This document shows, piece after piece, positions 1 to 5,383 of a stretch of DNA of 5,383 nt. The position numbers were made by a program, and so were the translations under genes. Source of the DNA: Gammaproteobacteria bacterium (GTDB lineage: Bacteria > Pseudomonadota > Gammaproteobacteria > Thiohalospirales > Thiohalospiraceae); the NCBI GenBank assembly GCA_014762485.1, contig JABURU010000288.1:1-5383 (forward strand). Reading direction: 5' to 3'. The notes beneath the pieces were generated by a model that did not search any database, was not told the DNA's origin, and worked only from the letters and a program-made list of their open reading frames with translations. The stretch's first letter is position 1. Every line of letters starts with the position of its first letter.

Positions 1-1
1 G

Positions 2-685
2 ATGTCGAAGGTCTCACTGGAAGACGTTAGTGAGCACATGGTATTAGTCGGCCTGGCTGGTCCTGACAGCCATAAGCTGTTAACACAAGCCGTTGATCAG
101 GCGCCAAATGATGACTATCAGACTAATATTACGGATACATTATGTTCATACAAATTACCCGGTAGCGTAAACCGTTATATGTTATTAGGTCTTACAGAGA
201 AGATGAAAATTATTTGGGAAAGCCTGGCCAAAGATACAACGGAGGCGAATACCTCCAGCTGGAAACTAAGCGATATACGTGCAGGCATACCACATATAAG
301 CACTGATACGGTTGAGGCATTTGTTCCACAAATGGTCAACTTGCAGATCGTTAACGGTGTAAACTTCAAAAAAGGATGTTATCCAGGTCAGGAAGTCGTT
401 GCCCGCATGCAATATTTGGGAAAACTTAAACGCCGTATGTATCGCGCAGTTATTAGTGATGAATCATTAATGCCAAAAGCCGGTGATGAAATCTATTCAC
501 CAGAATCTTCCAGTGGTCAAGGCGCAGGTAAGGTTGTTAATGTAGAACGATCCCCGCAGGGTGGCTATGAGCTGCTATCGGTGATGGAAATAAAAAGCGC
601 TGAAGCAAGTGGTTTAAAATTAGCTAACGAGAACGGTCCGGATATTAAACTAACTGATTTACCCTATGCGTTTGATGCAGCATAA
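2..685 (+). CDS. ygfZ: YgfZ/GcvT-like folate-binding Fe-S cluster protein, 5'-truncated
   Basis: YgfZ (CAF17/IBA57 family) is a cytoplasmic tetrahydrofolate-binding protein, related to the glycine-cleavage T protein, that helps build or repair certain 4Fe-4S enzymes such as the MiaB type. The visible 227 residues carry the family signature KGCYPGQE at residues 124-131, with the conserved cysteine at 126. They also carry the preceding RAGIP...F.PQM.NL stretch (93-114), followed by a C-terminal beta-barrel-like region. Family members are about 320-350 residues, so roughly 100 N-terminal residues lie beyond the left edge. The ATG at position 2 is therefore an internal methionine and not the start. 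The stop is TAA at 683-685, immediately followed by a terminator hairpin, so the gene ends its own transcript and faces metZ tail to tail. The identification is firm; only the start is missing. Confidence 0.93.
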   Translation: MSKVSLEDVSEHMVLVGLAGPDSHKLLTQAVDQAPNDDYQTNITDTLCSYKLPGSVNRYMLLGLTEKMKIIWESLAKDTTEANTSSWKLSDIRAGIPHISTDTVEAFVPQMVNLQIVNGVNFKKGCYPGQEVVARMQYLGKLKRRMYRAVISDESLMPKAGDEIYSPESSSGQGAGKVVNVERSPQGGYELLSVMEIKSAEASGLKLANENGPDIKLTDLPYAFDAA

Positions 686-712
686 ATAAAGGGAGCAAAC
701 GCTCCCTTTATT
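685..712. terminator. Bidirectional intrinsic terminator between ygfZ and metZ
   Basis: A perfect 12-bp stem (AATAAAGGGAGC, loop AAAC, GCTCCCTTTATT) starts at the last base of the ygfZ stop codon. The G+C-rich core is flanked by A residues on one side and T residues on the other. Either strand therefore reads as a hairpin followed by a U-rich tail. It sits between two convergent genes and can end both ygfZ (+) and metZ (-), whose stop codon is 30 bases away. Confidence 0.9.
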
Positions 713-741
713 ATTTATCTAATTAAAAGCAAATGAATTTA

Positions 742-1914
742 TTAAGCCAAACCACGCTTTAAATCATTCTTAATATCTTCTACAGACTCCAGTCCAACAG
801 CCACACGTATCAGCCCTTCCGTGATCCCGGCTTGTGCCTTATCTTCATCCGATAAACGTCCATGTGTAGTGGTAGCTGGATGGGTAATGGTGGTTTTGGC
901 ATCCCCCAGGTTGGCCGTAATAGAGCATATTTGAGTGTTATTAATGATCTTCCATGCCTGCGCTCTTCCTCCTTCAACCTCAAAGGAGACAACACCACCA
1001 AAACCGCTTTGCTGACGCCTGGCCAGTTCATGTTGTGGGTGAGATTCTAAGCCAGGATAGTTTACCGTCTTCACGCCAGGCTGCTGTGCTAGCCAGCTTG
1101 CCAGTTTTAATGCATTTCGTGAATGCGCCTGCATACGGATATTTAATGTTTCCAGGCCTTTTAGAAATATCCACGCATTAAATGGGCTCATGGTTGGGCC
1201 AGCACTGCGTAAGAAACTGTATACATCAGCCATTATTTCTTCACTGCCAATCACGGCCCCACCGATGGCTCTACCCTGGCCATCCAGGTATTTAGTTGCA
1301 GAGTGGATGACAATATCCGCCCCCTGTTTTAGGGGTTGTTGCAGTGCCGGGGTGCAGAAACAGTTATCTACAACCAGTAAACACCCCTTGCTCCTGGCTA
1401 TCTTTGCCAGGGCCTCAACGTCTACTATTTGTGTTAATGGGTTAGATGGTGTTTCCAGGAATAGTAATTTTGTTTCTGGCCGTATTGCAGCCTCCCATTC
1501 ACTAAGGTCGGATAGATCCACATAGCTGGTTTCTACCCCAAACTTGGCCATAAAGTTGTTAAACAGCACAACCGTGGTACCAAATACAGCGCGTGATGAA
1601 ACTATATGATCTCCGGACTTCAGCAAGCCCATGCAGGTGCTTAAGATAGCCGCCATTCCCGAAGCCGTTGCAACACAACGCTCACCACCTTCCATTGCGG
1701 CCAGCCGCTGTTCAAAGGTGCGTACGGTAGGATTGGTAAAACGCGAATAGATGTTACCAGGCTCATCACCAGAGAAACGGGCTGCAGCATGTTCAGCACT
1801 GTCAAAAACAAAACTGGAGGTGGGGAAAATCGCCTCGGAGTGTTCACCTTCATTGGTACGTGACTGGCCTGCACGTACAGCAATGGTTTCAATATCGTAC
1901 TCATCCCAATTCAT
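742..1914 (-). CDS. metZ: O-succinylhomoserine sulfhydrylase
   Basis: This PLP enzyme of the Cys/Met-metabolism family makes homocysteine directly from O-succinylhomoserine and sulfide, bypassing cystathionine. From the chosen ATG (1914) it has 390 residues, close to the roughly 400 usual for MetZ. Visible motifs are YSRFTNPT (56-63, phosphate binding from the partner subunit), SGMAA (85-89), ETPSNP (154-159), VDN with Asp183 (pairs with the PLP ring nitrogen), SATKYLDG with the PLP lysine Lys208, HPATTTH (345-351) and RVAVGLE (370-376). Long stretches, such as NCFCTPALQQPLK and HPQHELARRQQSGFG, match my memory of the Pseudomonas protein and favour MetZ over MetB. The reading frame stays open for 14 codons upstream through a TTG to 1956, but that start would lie in the terminator tail. 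The ATG at 1914 has an AGGAG six bases before it. A SAM-II riboswitch and terminator precede it. Confidence 0.95.
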   Translation of the reverse strand: MNWDEYDIETIAVRAGQSRTNEGEHSEAIFPTSSFVFDSAEHAAARFSGDEPGNIYSRFTNPTVRTFEQRLAAMEGGERCVATASGMAAILSTCMGLLKSGDHIVSSRAVFGTTVVLFNNFMAKFGVETSYVDLSDLSEWEAAIRPETKLLFLETPSNPLTQIVDVEALAKIARSKGCLLVVDNCFCTPALQQPLKQGADIVIHSATKYLDGQGRAIGGAVIGSEEIMADVYSFLRSAGPTMSPFNAWIFLKGLETLNIRMQAHSRNALKLASWLAQQPGVKTVNYPGLESHPQHELARRQQSGFGGVVSFEVEGGRAQAWKIINNTQICSITANLGDAKTTITHPATTTHGRLSDEDKAQAGITEGLIRVAVGLESVEDIKNDLKRGLA

Positions 1915-1920
1915 CGGGCT

Positions 1921-1925
1921 CTCCT
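1921..1925 (-). promoter_or_regulatory. Ribosome-binding site of metZ
   Basis: On the minus strand AGGAG stands six bases before the ATG at 1914. This decides the start against the in-frame TTG at 1956 and ATG at 1941, neither of which has a comparable site. It lies downstream of the terminator and outside the riboswitch aptamer, so the aptamer does not hide it directly. Confidence 0.8.
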
Positions 1926-1954
1926 GAAAATAGAGTGTCATTTCCGGCGGGCAC

Positions 1955-1994
1955 AAAAAAACCCGCTATCAGCTGGAGCCAAAGCAGGTTTTTT
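1955..1994 (-). terminator. Intrinsic terminator in the metZ leader, downstream of the SAM-II aptamer
   Basis: The minus-strand RNA forms a 12-bp stem between AAAAAACCUGCU (1994-1983) and AGCGGGUUUUUU (1967-1956), with a single U-G wobble, a 15-base loop and a 7-U tail (1961-1955). The wobble pairs properly only in the minus-strand RNA (it would be a C-A mismatch on the plus strand), which supports a minus-strand function. It lies about 57-97 bases after the predicted metZ transcription start and 41 bases before the metZ ATG, the place expected for a riboswitch expression platform. It would also end transcripts running on from purF. Confidence 0.88.
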
Positions 1995-1998
1995 CTCG

Positions 1999-2051
1999 AC
2001 CTCTTTAGCTGAATTTGTTTAGCGCCCGCAAGCTGATATCAAATCGGCGCT
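1999..2051 (-). promoter_or_regulatory. SAM-II riboswitch (metA-type S-adenosylmethionine aptamer) controlling metZ
   Basis: SAM-II is a small H-type pseudoknot that binds S-adenosylmethionine and lowers expression of methionine genes. Read on the minus strand, P1 is AGCGCC (2051-2046) paired perfectly with GGCGCU (2026-2021). The P1 loop opens with GAUUUGA (2045-2039), matching the L1 segment whose uridines form the base triples and contact the SAM sulfonium. It closes with CUUGC (2032-2028), the 5' strand of P2. After P1, AAACAAAUUC leads into AGCUAAAGAGG (2010-2000), the L3/P2 3' strand. From memory of the crystallised marine metX aptamer (GAUUU...UUGC, P1, then AAAU..AGCUAAA.AGG), the conserved bases match, and the spacing from P1 to AGCUAAA is the same. 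The loop is about two bases longer. A promoter immediately upstream, a terminator immediately downstream and metZ as target all agree. SAM-I and other SAM classes do not fit. Confidence 0.92.
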
Positions 2052-2058
2052 TTTGTTC

Positions 2059-2088
2059 AGATTAGTCGAAATAAACGTCGACTGTCAA
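2059..2088 (-). promoter_or_regulatory. Sigma70-type promoter for the metZ leader
   Basis: On the minus strand a perfect -35 box TTGACA (2088-2083) is followed after 18 bases by a weak -10 box TAATCT (2064-2059). The -35 box begins four bases after the purF stop codon. The predicted start is near 2051-2053, so the SAM-II aptamer would begin at the very 5' end of the RNA, as is usual for this small class. The -10 box matches only half of the consensus, so the exact start is uncertain. Confidence 0.65.
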
Positions 2089-2091
2089 CTC

Positions 2092-3612
2092 CTAGCTGGC
2101 ATTGTAAAGATTAACCAGGCCCTCTCGCACATTCAGCTCCTCTCGAGCTTCCTTTGCGGCATCGTTGCGAAAGTCCTCCAGGTGCTTGAGATATTCATCG
2201 GTTACATCATCGGTAACGTAATCACCGTTAAAGCAGGAGCAATCAAATTTTTCTACCTGGGAGTCTTTATCCCAGTGTACCGCCTCGATCAGATCATCCA
2301 GATCCTGGTATACCAGCCAGTCGGCACCAATCGCTTCCGCGATCTGTTTTTCATCGCGGTCATGTCCTATTAGCTCATTCACAGAAGGCATATCGATGCC
2401 ATAAACATTTGGGTGTCTAACCGGTGGCGCTGCAGAGGCAAAGTAAACCTTGTTGGCACCACTATCTCGCGCCATCTGTATGATCTGCTTGGAGGTTGTT
2501 CCACGTACGATGGAATCATCGACCAGCAGAACGTTTTTACCTTTAAATTCCAGCTCGATGGCATTGAGTTTTTGGCGAACAGATTTCTTACGCTGTGTCT
2601 GGCCAGGCATGATAAAGGTTCGGCCAATGTAGCGATTTTTTATAAAACCTTCACGGTACACAACACCCAGTTCATAACTAAGTTGCAAGGCAGAGGTTCG
2701 ACTGGTATCCGGAATAGGAATTACTACATCAATATCATGATCGGCAAAGACTCGTTTAATCTTGCGTGCCAGGGTCTCCCCCATGCGTAAACGAGCCTTG
2801 TATACAGAGATACCATCAATCAGTGAATCAGGACGAGCAAAATAAACGTGCTCAAAGATACACGGACTATAGGTTGCTTTATCCGCACACTGCTGAATGA
2901 ATATCTCGCCCTGCATGTTAATGAATACCGCTTCACCGGGCTTCACATCGTCGATTAATTCAAAGTCGAGAACATCAATGGCAACACTTTCAGAGGCAAT
3001 TATGTATTCTGTGCCGTTTTCCGTTTCTCTCTTACCGTATACCAGTGGACGAATTCCATTGGGATCGCGGAAACCGACGATGCCATAGCCGGTAATCATC
3101 GCTACTACGCCATAAGCCCCTTTGACGCGCTTGTTTACCCCTTTAATGGTTGCGAAGACATCCTTTTCATTAATTTCCAGCTTTCCCATCTTCTGCAATT
3201 CATCGGCCATCACATTGAGTAATACCTCAGAGTCAGAATCGGTATTTACATGGCGCAAACCATCTTTGAATAATTCTTCTTTAAGTTTAGTGGAGTTAGT
3301 CAGGTTGCCGTTATGAGCAAGTGTGATGCCATAAGGTGAGTTAACATAAAATGGCTGCGCTTCAACGGAAGATGAGTTTCCAGCCGTAGGATAGCGCACA
3401 TGCCCTATTCCCATATTGCCAGGTAGACGTAACATATGATGAGTGTTGAATACATCACGTACCAGTCCATTTTCCTTGCGCAGGTAAACCCGATCATTCT
3501 CACAGGTAGCGATACCAGCAGCGTCCTGGCCACGATGTTGTAAAACGGTAAGACCATCAAATATGGACTGGTTTACAGGAACTTTGGCAACTATGCCGAT
3601 AATGCCACACAT
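2092..3612 (-). CDS. purF: Amidophosphoribosyltransferase (glutamine PRPP amidotransferase)
   Basis: PurF catalyses the first committed step of purine synthesis: PRPP plus glutamine give 5-phosphoribosylamine. The 506 residues match the E. coli length of about 505. The N-terminal Ntn-hydrolase glutaminase domain starts MCGIIGIV with nucleophile Cys2 and no propeptide, so the start cannot be elsewhere. It continues with HRGQDAAG (26-33), GHVRYPTAG with Arg73 (70-78), NGNLTN (101-106) and TDSDSE (124-129). The C-terminal phosphoribosyltransferase domain shows PDTSR (301-305) and the PRPP loop VLLVDDSIVRGTTS (361-374). The best Shine-Dalgarno-like sequence, AAAGG, lies 14 bases before the ATG, farther than usual, so initiation may be weak or coupled to cvpA, which ends 32 bases upstream. 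It is probably cotranscribed with cvpA, as in many gammaproteobacteria. I see no PurR-type operator in the window. Confidence 0.97.
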   Translation of the reverse strand: MCGIIGIVAKVPVNQSIFDGLTVLQHRGQDAAGIATCENDRVYLRKENGLVRDVFNTHHMLRLPGNMGIGHVRYPTAGNSSSVEAQPFYVNSPYGITLAHNGNLTNSTKLKEELFKDGLRHVNTDSDSEVLLNVMADELQKMGKLEINEKDVFATIKGVNKRVKGAYGVVAMITGYGIVGFRDPNGIRPLVYGKRETENGTEYIIASESVAIDVLDFELIDDVKPGEAVFINMQGEIFIQQCADKATYSPCIFEHVYFARPDSLIDGISVYKARLRMGETLARKIKRVFADHDIDVVIPIPDTSRTSALQLSYELGVVYREGFIKNRYIGRTFIMPGQTQRKKSVRQKLNAIELEFKGKNVLLVDDSIVRGTTSKQIIQMARDSGANKVYFASAAPPVRHPNVYGIDMPSVNELIGHDRDEKQIAEAIGADWLVYQDLDDLIEAVHWDKDSQVEKFDCSCFNGDYVTDDVTDEYLKHLEDFRNDAAKEAREELNVREGLVNLYNAS

Positions 3613-3644
3613 AACTAAATGCTATACCTTTAAAAAATGAACCG

Positions 3645-4133
3645 CTAGAAAACAATTTTTTGTGCCACTCCATCTGGCAACCAGTCCCTGACCCACTCTG
3701 CTATGCCTTGAAAGAATGGCATAAAATAGGATTCTTTCCACCAGTCATCTTGTGGCATCGGTGTTAATGCCATCAAGGTGATCAAAATAACCGCTATTAC
3801 CACCCCGCGCCCGGCACCAAAAAAAATGCCGATGGTGCGATCTGTACCGGACAGCCCCGCTCGCTCTACTAGATCGACGAGTAGGTTGCTGGCAGCAGAA
3901 GACAGCATCATGGTAATAACAAATAAAACTACAAAAGATAAAATCATGCGCACCGAAGGGATATCGATCATATCCACCAACAGTTCAGCCATTAAAGCGG
4001 CAAATGAACTGGCCACCCAGAATGAGAGTATCCAGCCAATCATCGATAAGGCTTCACGTACAAAGCCTCTCATCAGGCTGATCGATACAGAAATACCGAT
4101 AATGAGAATAAAGGTGTAATCAATCCAGGTCAT
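3645..4133 (-). CDS. cvpA: CvpA family inner-membrane protein
   Basis: This 162-residue hydrophobic protein has four likely membrane segments (about 4-20, 28-50, 62-85 and 103-123). It shows two family features: the RGFVREAL turn after helix 1 (22-29) and GTDRTIGIFFGAGRG (96-110) before helix 4. CvpA was named for its need in colicin V production. Later work links it to envelope integrity, and its biochemical activity is unknown. The short amphipathic tail after residue 124 should lie outside the last helix. The length matches E. coli CvpA (162). A TAG stop lies in frame three codons upstream of the ATG, so 4133 is the only possible ATG start there. AGGG stands only four bases before it, a short spacing. 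Its place directly before purF is the classic arrangement. Confidence 0.93.
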   Translation of the reverse strand: MTWIDYTFILIIGISVSISLMRGFVREALSMIGWILSFWVASSFAALMAELLVDMIDIPSVRMILSFVVLFVITMMLSSAASNLLVDLVERAGLSGTDRTIGIFFGAGRGVVIAVILITLMALTPMPQDDWWKESYFMPFFQGIAEWVRDWLPDGVAQKIVF

Positions 4134-4171
4134 ACAGCCCTACATCAGCCCTGAAGTTAACTTTGTATAAG

Positions 4172-4187
4172 TTGCTAATTTTAGCAA
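4172..4187. repeat. Small inverted repeat between dedD and cvpA
   Basis: TTGCTAA and TTAGCAA are separated by two bases in the 76-base gap between dedD and cvpA, giving a stem of about six bp with a four-base loop. No U-run follows on either strand, so it is a poor terminator. A separate 10-base palindrome (AAGTTAACTT, 4154-4163) lies next to it. They may be an mRNA processing or protein-binding site, or simply A+T-rich chance. I found no convincing promoter here for cvpA-purF. Confidence 0.35.
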
Positions 4188-4209
4188 AGCAGCTCATCTA
4201 ACTAAACGA

Positions 4210-4797
4210 TTATTTATGCTTTAACACAAGGCCATCAATACCCATGCGTTTTTTAATCGTCGTAGCGAGTGATTTAGCCTTGGCGCTGCTGGTTTCGGGA
4301 CCTACGCGTACTCGGTAGCGGGTTCCAGATTTACTGCTATAAGCCTCGACAAAGGCCGCGAACTGCTTTTTACGTAGCTTGTTCTGGAGGTTCAGGGCAT
4401 TTTTCTTGCGGCTAAAGCTTCCCACCTGTACCACCCAGCCTTGCAGGCTGGCAAGGCGTGACTCGGGGGTTGATGTGTCTGGAGCGGCTTCGATAGCGGG
4501 CTTTTGTGTCTTGGATTTGGGCTTTTCCGGGGCTGGAGCGGCTTCAGGCCGAGCCTCGGGAGAGTCTTCCTTTACTGGTATGACGCTAATCGGCTTTTGC
4601 TGCGGGCGTGGAGGGATCGGTTTAATCGGGATAATTTCCGTTTTGCGCTCAGGCTTAGGAGGAATATTGCTAGTGATGATCGGGGTATTCAGCGTCTCGG
4701 GCCCTTTGAGCAGCATAGGGATAAATATGACAGCTAGAGATACCAGCACAATGGCGCCTATCATGCGCTGCTTAAGGCGTTTTTCCTCCACACTCAT
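4210..4797 (-). CDS. dedD: DedD-like SPOR-domain cell-division protein
   Basis: This bitopic inner-membrane protein is predicted to reach into the periplasm and bind denuded septal peptidoglycan through its SPOR domain. In order it has a short basic cytoplasmic end (1-11), one membrane anchor (about 12-30, IGAIVLVSLAVIFIPMLL), a proline-, lysine- and glutamate-rich linker (about 45-115) and a C-terminal SPOR domain (about 118-195) with GWVVQVGSFS at its first strand and YRVRVGP at 161-167. The length fits DedD, and its place between folC and cvpA is conserved in gammaproteobacteria. The start is open to doubt. AGGGG directly abuts the ATG at 4797 with no spacer, but lies six bases before an in-frame GTG at 4791 (third codon), which would give a 193-residue protein. 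folC ends 23 bases upstream, so cotranscription is likely. Confidence 0.9.
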   Translation of the reverse strand: MSVEEKRLKQRMIGAIVLVSLAVIFIPMLLKGPETLNTPIITSNIPPKPERKTEIIPIKPIPPRPQQKPISVIPVKEDSPEARPEAAPAPEKPKSKTQKPAIEAAPDTSTPESRLASLQGWVVQVGSFSRKKNALNLQNKLRKKQFAAFVEAYSSKSGTRYRVRVGPETSSAKAKSLATTIKKRMGIDGLVLKHK

Positions 4798-4820
4798 CCC
4801 CTATTTGTATTCGGTGTTCA

Positions 4821-5381
4821 TTATACGGTTTGTTTGAGTATTTCTGCCACTGTATAAAAGGAGCCGAATATGATGATTCGGTCGTATTGCTCGGCTGATT
4901 GCCGGGCTAGTTCAGCTGCAGCGGTAACACTTTCGCATATATCGATAGGAATTTCATTACACGCCGATGAACAGGCGGAGGCCAGCTCTACTGCACTGGC
5001 TCCTCGGGCGACACCTAATGGGGCCAGGTACCAGTGATCAACGTGTGCGCAAAGCTCACTAAATACGCCTGACATATCTTTATCCGCTAACATGGCAACC
5101 ACCGCATGAGTTTTACCTCTGGCTGGATGTTTTGCCATGTTTTCTGCCAGTTGACGAGCGGCATGAGGGTTATGGGCAACATCGACAATTTGCTCAGGCT
5201 CTGCGGTTCCAATACGCTGCATCCTGCCGGTTAACTTTACCCCCAGTAGCCCATGGCGAATATCCGACTGGCTAACGGGCAGCGAGTCCTGTAGATATTC
5301 AATGGCAGTAATCGCCCCGGCCGCATTCTGTATTTGTATATCACCAAGCAGTGCCGGAATAGGCCTGTCTCTTATAACCAT
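4821..5381 (-). CDS. folC: Bifunctional folylpolyglutamate synthase/dihydrofolate synthase, C-terminal part only
   Basis: FolC adds glutamate to dihydropteroate and to folates, using ATP. About 180 residues of a roughly 420-residue enzyme are present: the end of the Mur-ligase-type central domain and the whole C-terminal ligase domain. Visible family features are IQIQNAAGAITAIEYL (15-30, counting from the edge), GRMQ (52-55), DVAHNPHAA (67-75, the conserved Mur-ligase-like aspartate and histidine), MLADKD (98-103) and FGSFYTVAE (172-180). The N-terminal ATP-binding loop is beyond the right edge. The ATG at 5381 is not the start. It falls in the last 19 bases, which look like transposase adapter, so the first five residues read there (MVIRD) are probably not FolC sequence and genuine coding begins near 5364. 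The gene heads the visible folC-dedD-cvpA-purF series. Confidence 0.92.
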   Translation of the reverse strand: MVIRDRPIPALLGDIQIQNAAGAITAIEYLQDSLPVSQSDIRHGLLGVKLTGRMQRIGTAEPEQIVDVAHNPHAARQLAENMAKHPARGKTHAVVAMLADKDMSGVFSELCAHVDHWYLAPLGVARGASAVELASACSSACNEIPIDICESVTAAAELARQSAEQYDRIIIFGSFYTVAEILKQTV

Positions 5382-5383
5382 CT
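5365..5383. other. Tn5/Nextera mosaic-end-like adapter remnant at the window edge
   Basis: The last 19 bases, CTGTCTCTTATAACCATCT, equal the Tn5 mosaic end (CTGTCTCTTATACACATCT) at 17 of 19 positions. The two differences are an exchange of neighbouring bases, CA to AC. The match ends flush with the window edge. This is the sequence used by tagmentation library kits, so the likeliest explanation is adapter left on the end of an assembled contig. A natural Tn5-like transposon end is less likely, because no transposase or other mobile gene is visible. Confidence 0.8.

Noticed and set aside
2..4. ATG at position 2 as the real start of ygfZ
   Set aside because: The protein would lack about 100 N-terminal residues of the folate-binding domain. 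The gene is simply cut by the window edge.
1190..1525. Open reading frame on the plus strand inside metZ
   Set aside because: It overlaps a strongly supported gene on the other strand, has no recognisable motif or ribosome-binding site, and looks like an antisense shadow. The same holds for the other plus-strand frames inside purF, cvpA and dedD.
1915..1956. N-terminal extension of metZ to a TTG at 1956 or ATG at 1941
   Set aside because: The TTG lies in the U-tail of the terminator, and the extension covers the AGGAG ribosome-binding site of the ATG at 1914. The extra residues do not resemble the MetZ family.
2053..2373. Plus-strand open frame across the metZ leader and the 3' end of purF
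   Set aside because: It lies opposite the promoter, the aptamer and conserved purF codons, and its product shows no family features.
4134..4209. Promoter or terminator between dedD and cvpA
   Set aside because: The hairpin lacks a U-tail, and the -10-like TATACA has no -35 box at a suitable distance. I recorded only the inverted repeat.
5365..5383. Natural insertion-sequence end interrupting folC
   Set aside because: Only the engineered mosaic-end sequence is matched, it ends exactly at the window edge, and no transposase or target duplication is visible. Adapter carry-over is simpler.

Overview
The window looks like a piece of a gammaproteobacterial chromosome of moderate G+C content. The minus-strand order folC - dedD - cvpA - purF - metZ is the arrangement I know from Pseudomonas and related gammaproteobacteria, and all five proteins, MetZ above all, resemble that group. 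I cannot name the genus. Both ends cut through genes: ygfZ on the left and folC on the right.

Layout. Positions 2-685 (+) hold the C-terminal two thirds of YgfZ, a folate-dependent Fe-S cluster protein. A 12-bp hairpin at 685-712 separates it from the convergent minus-strand block and can serve as a terminator in both directions. The minus-strand block runs from right to left. It holds the 3' part of folC (folylpolyglutamate synthase), dedD (SPOR-domain division protein), cvpA (four-helix inner-membrane protein) and purF (first step of purine synthesis). After a 177-base gap comes metZ (O-succinylhomoserine sulfhydrylase, methionine synthesis). Gaps between folC, dedD, cvpA and purF are 23-76 bases, so these four are probably one transcript.

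The most informative part is the purF-metZ gap (1915-2091). Read on the minus strand it contains, in order, a TTGACA promoter just after the purF stop, an RNA element matching the SAM-II (metA-type) riboswitch in sequence, spacing and pseudoknot-forming parts, a strong intrinsic terminator with a 7-U tail, and a good ribosome-binding site before the metZ ATG. SAM is the downstream product of methionine, so this is feedback control of metZ, here apparently by transcription termination. The same terminator would also end read-through from the purF operon. An 8-bp complementarity between the aptamer and the terminator loop suggests an antiterminator.

The last 19 bases (5365-5383) match the Tn5/Nextera mosaic end at 17 of 19 positions and stop exactly at the window edge. 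They are probably sequencing-library adapter rather than genome, so the first residues read there for folC should not be trusted.
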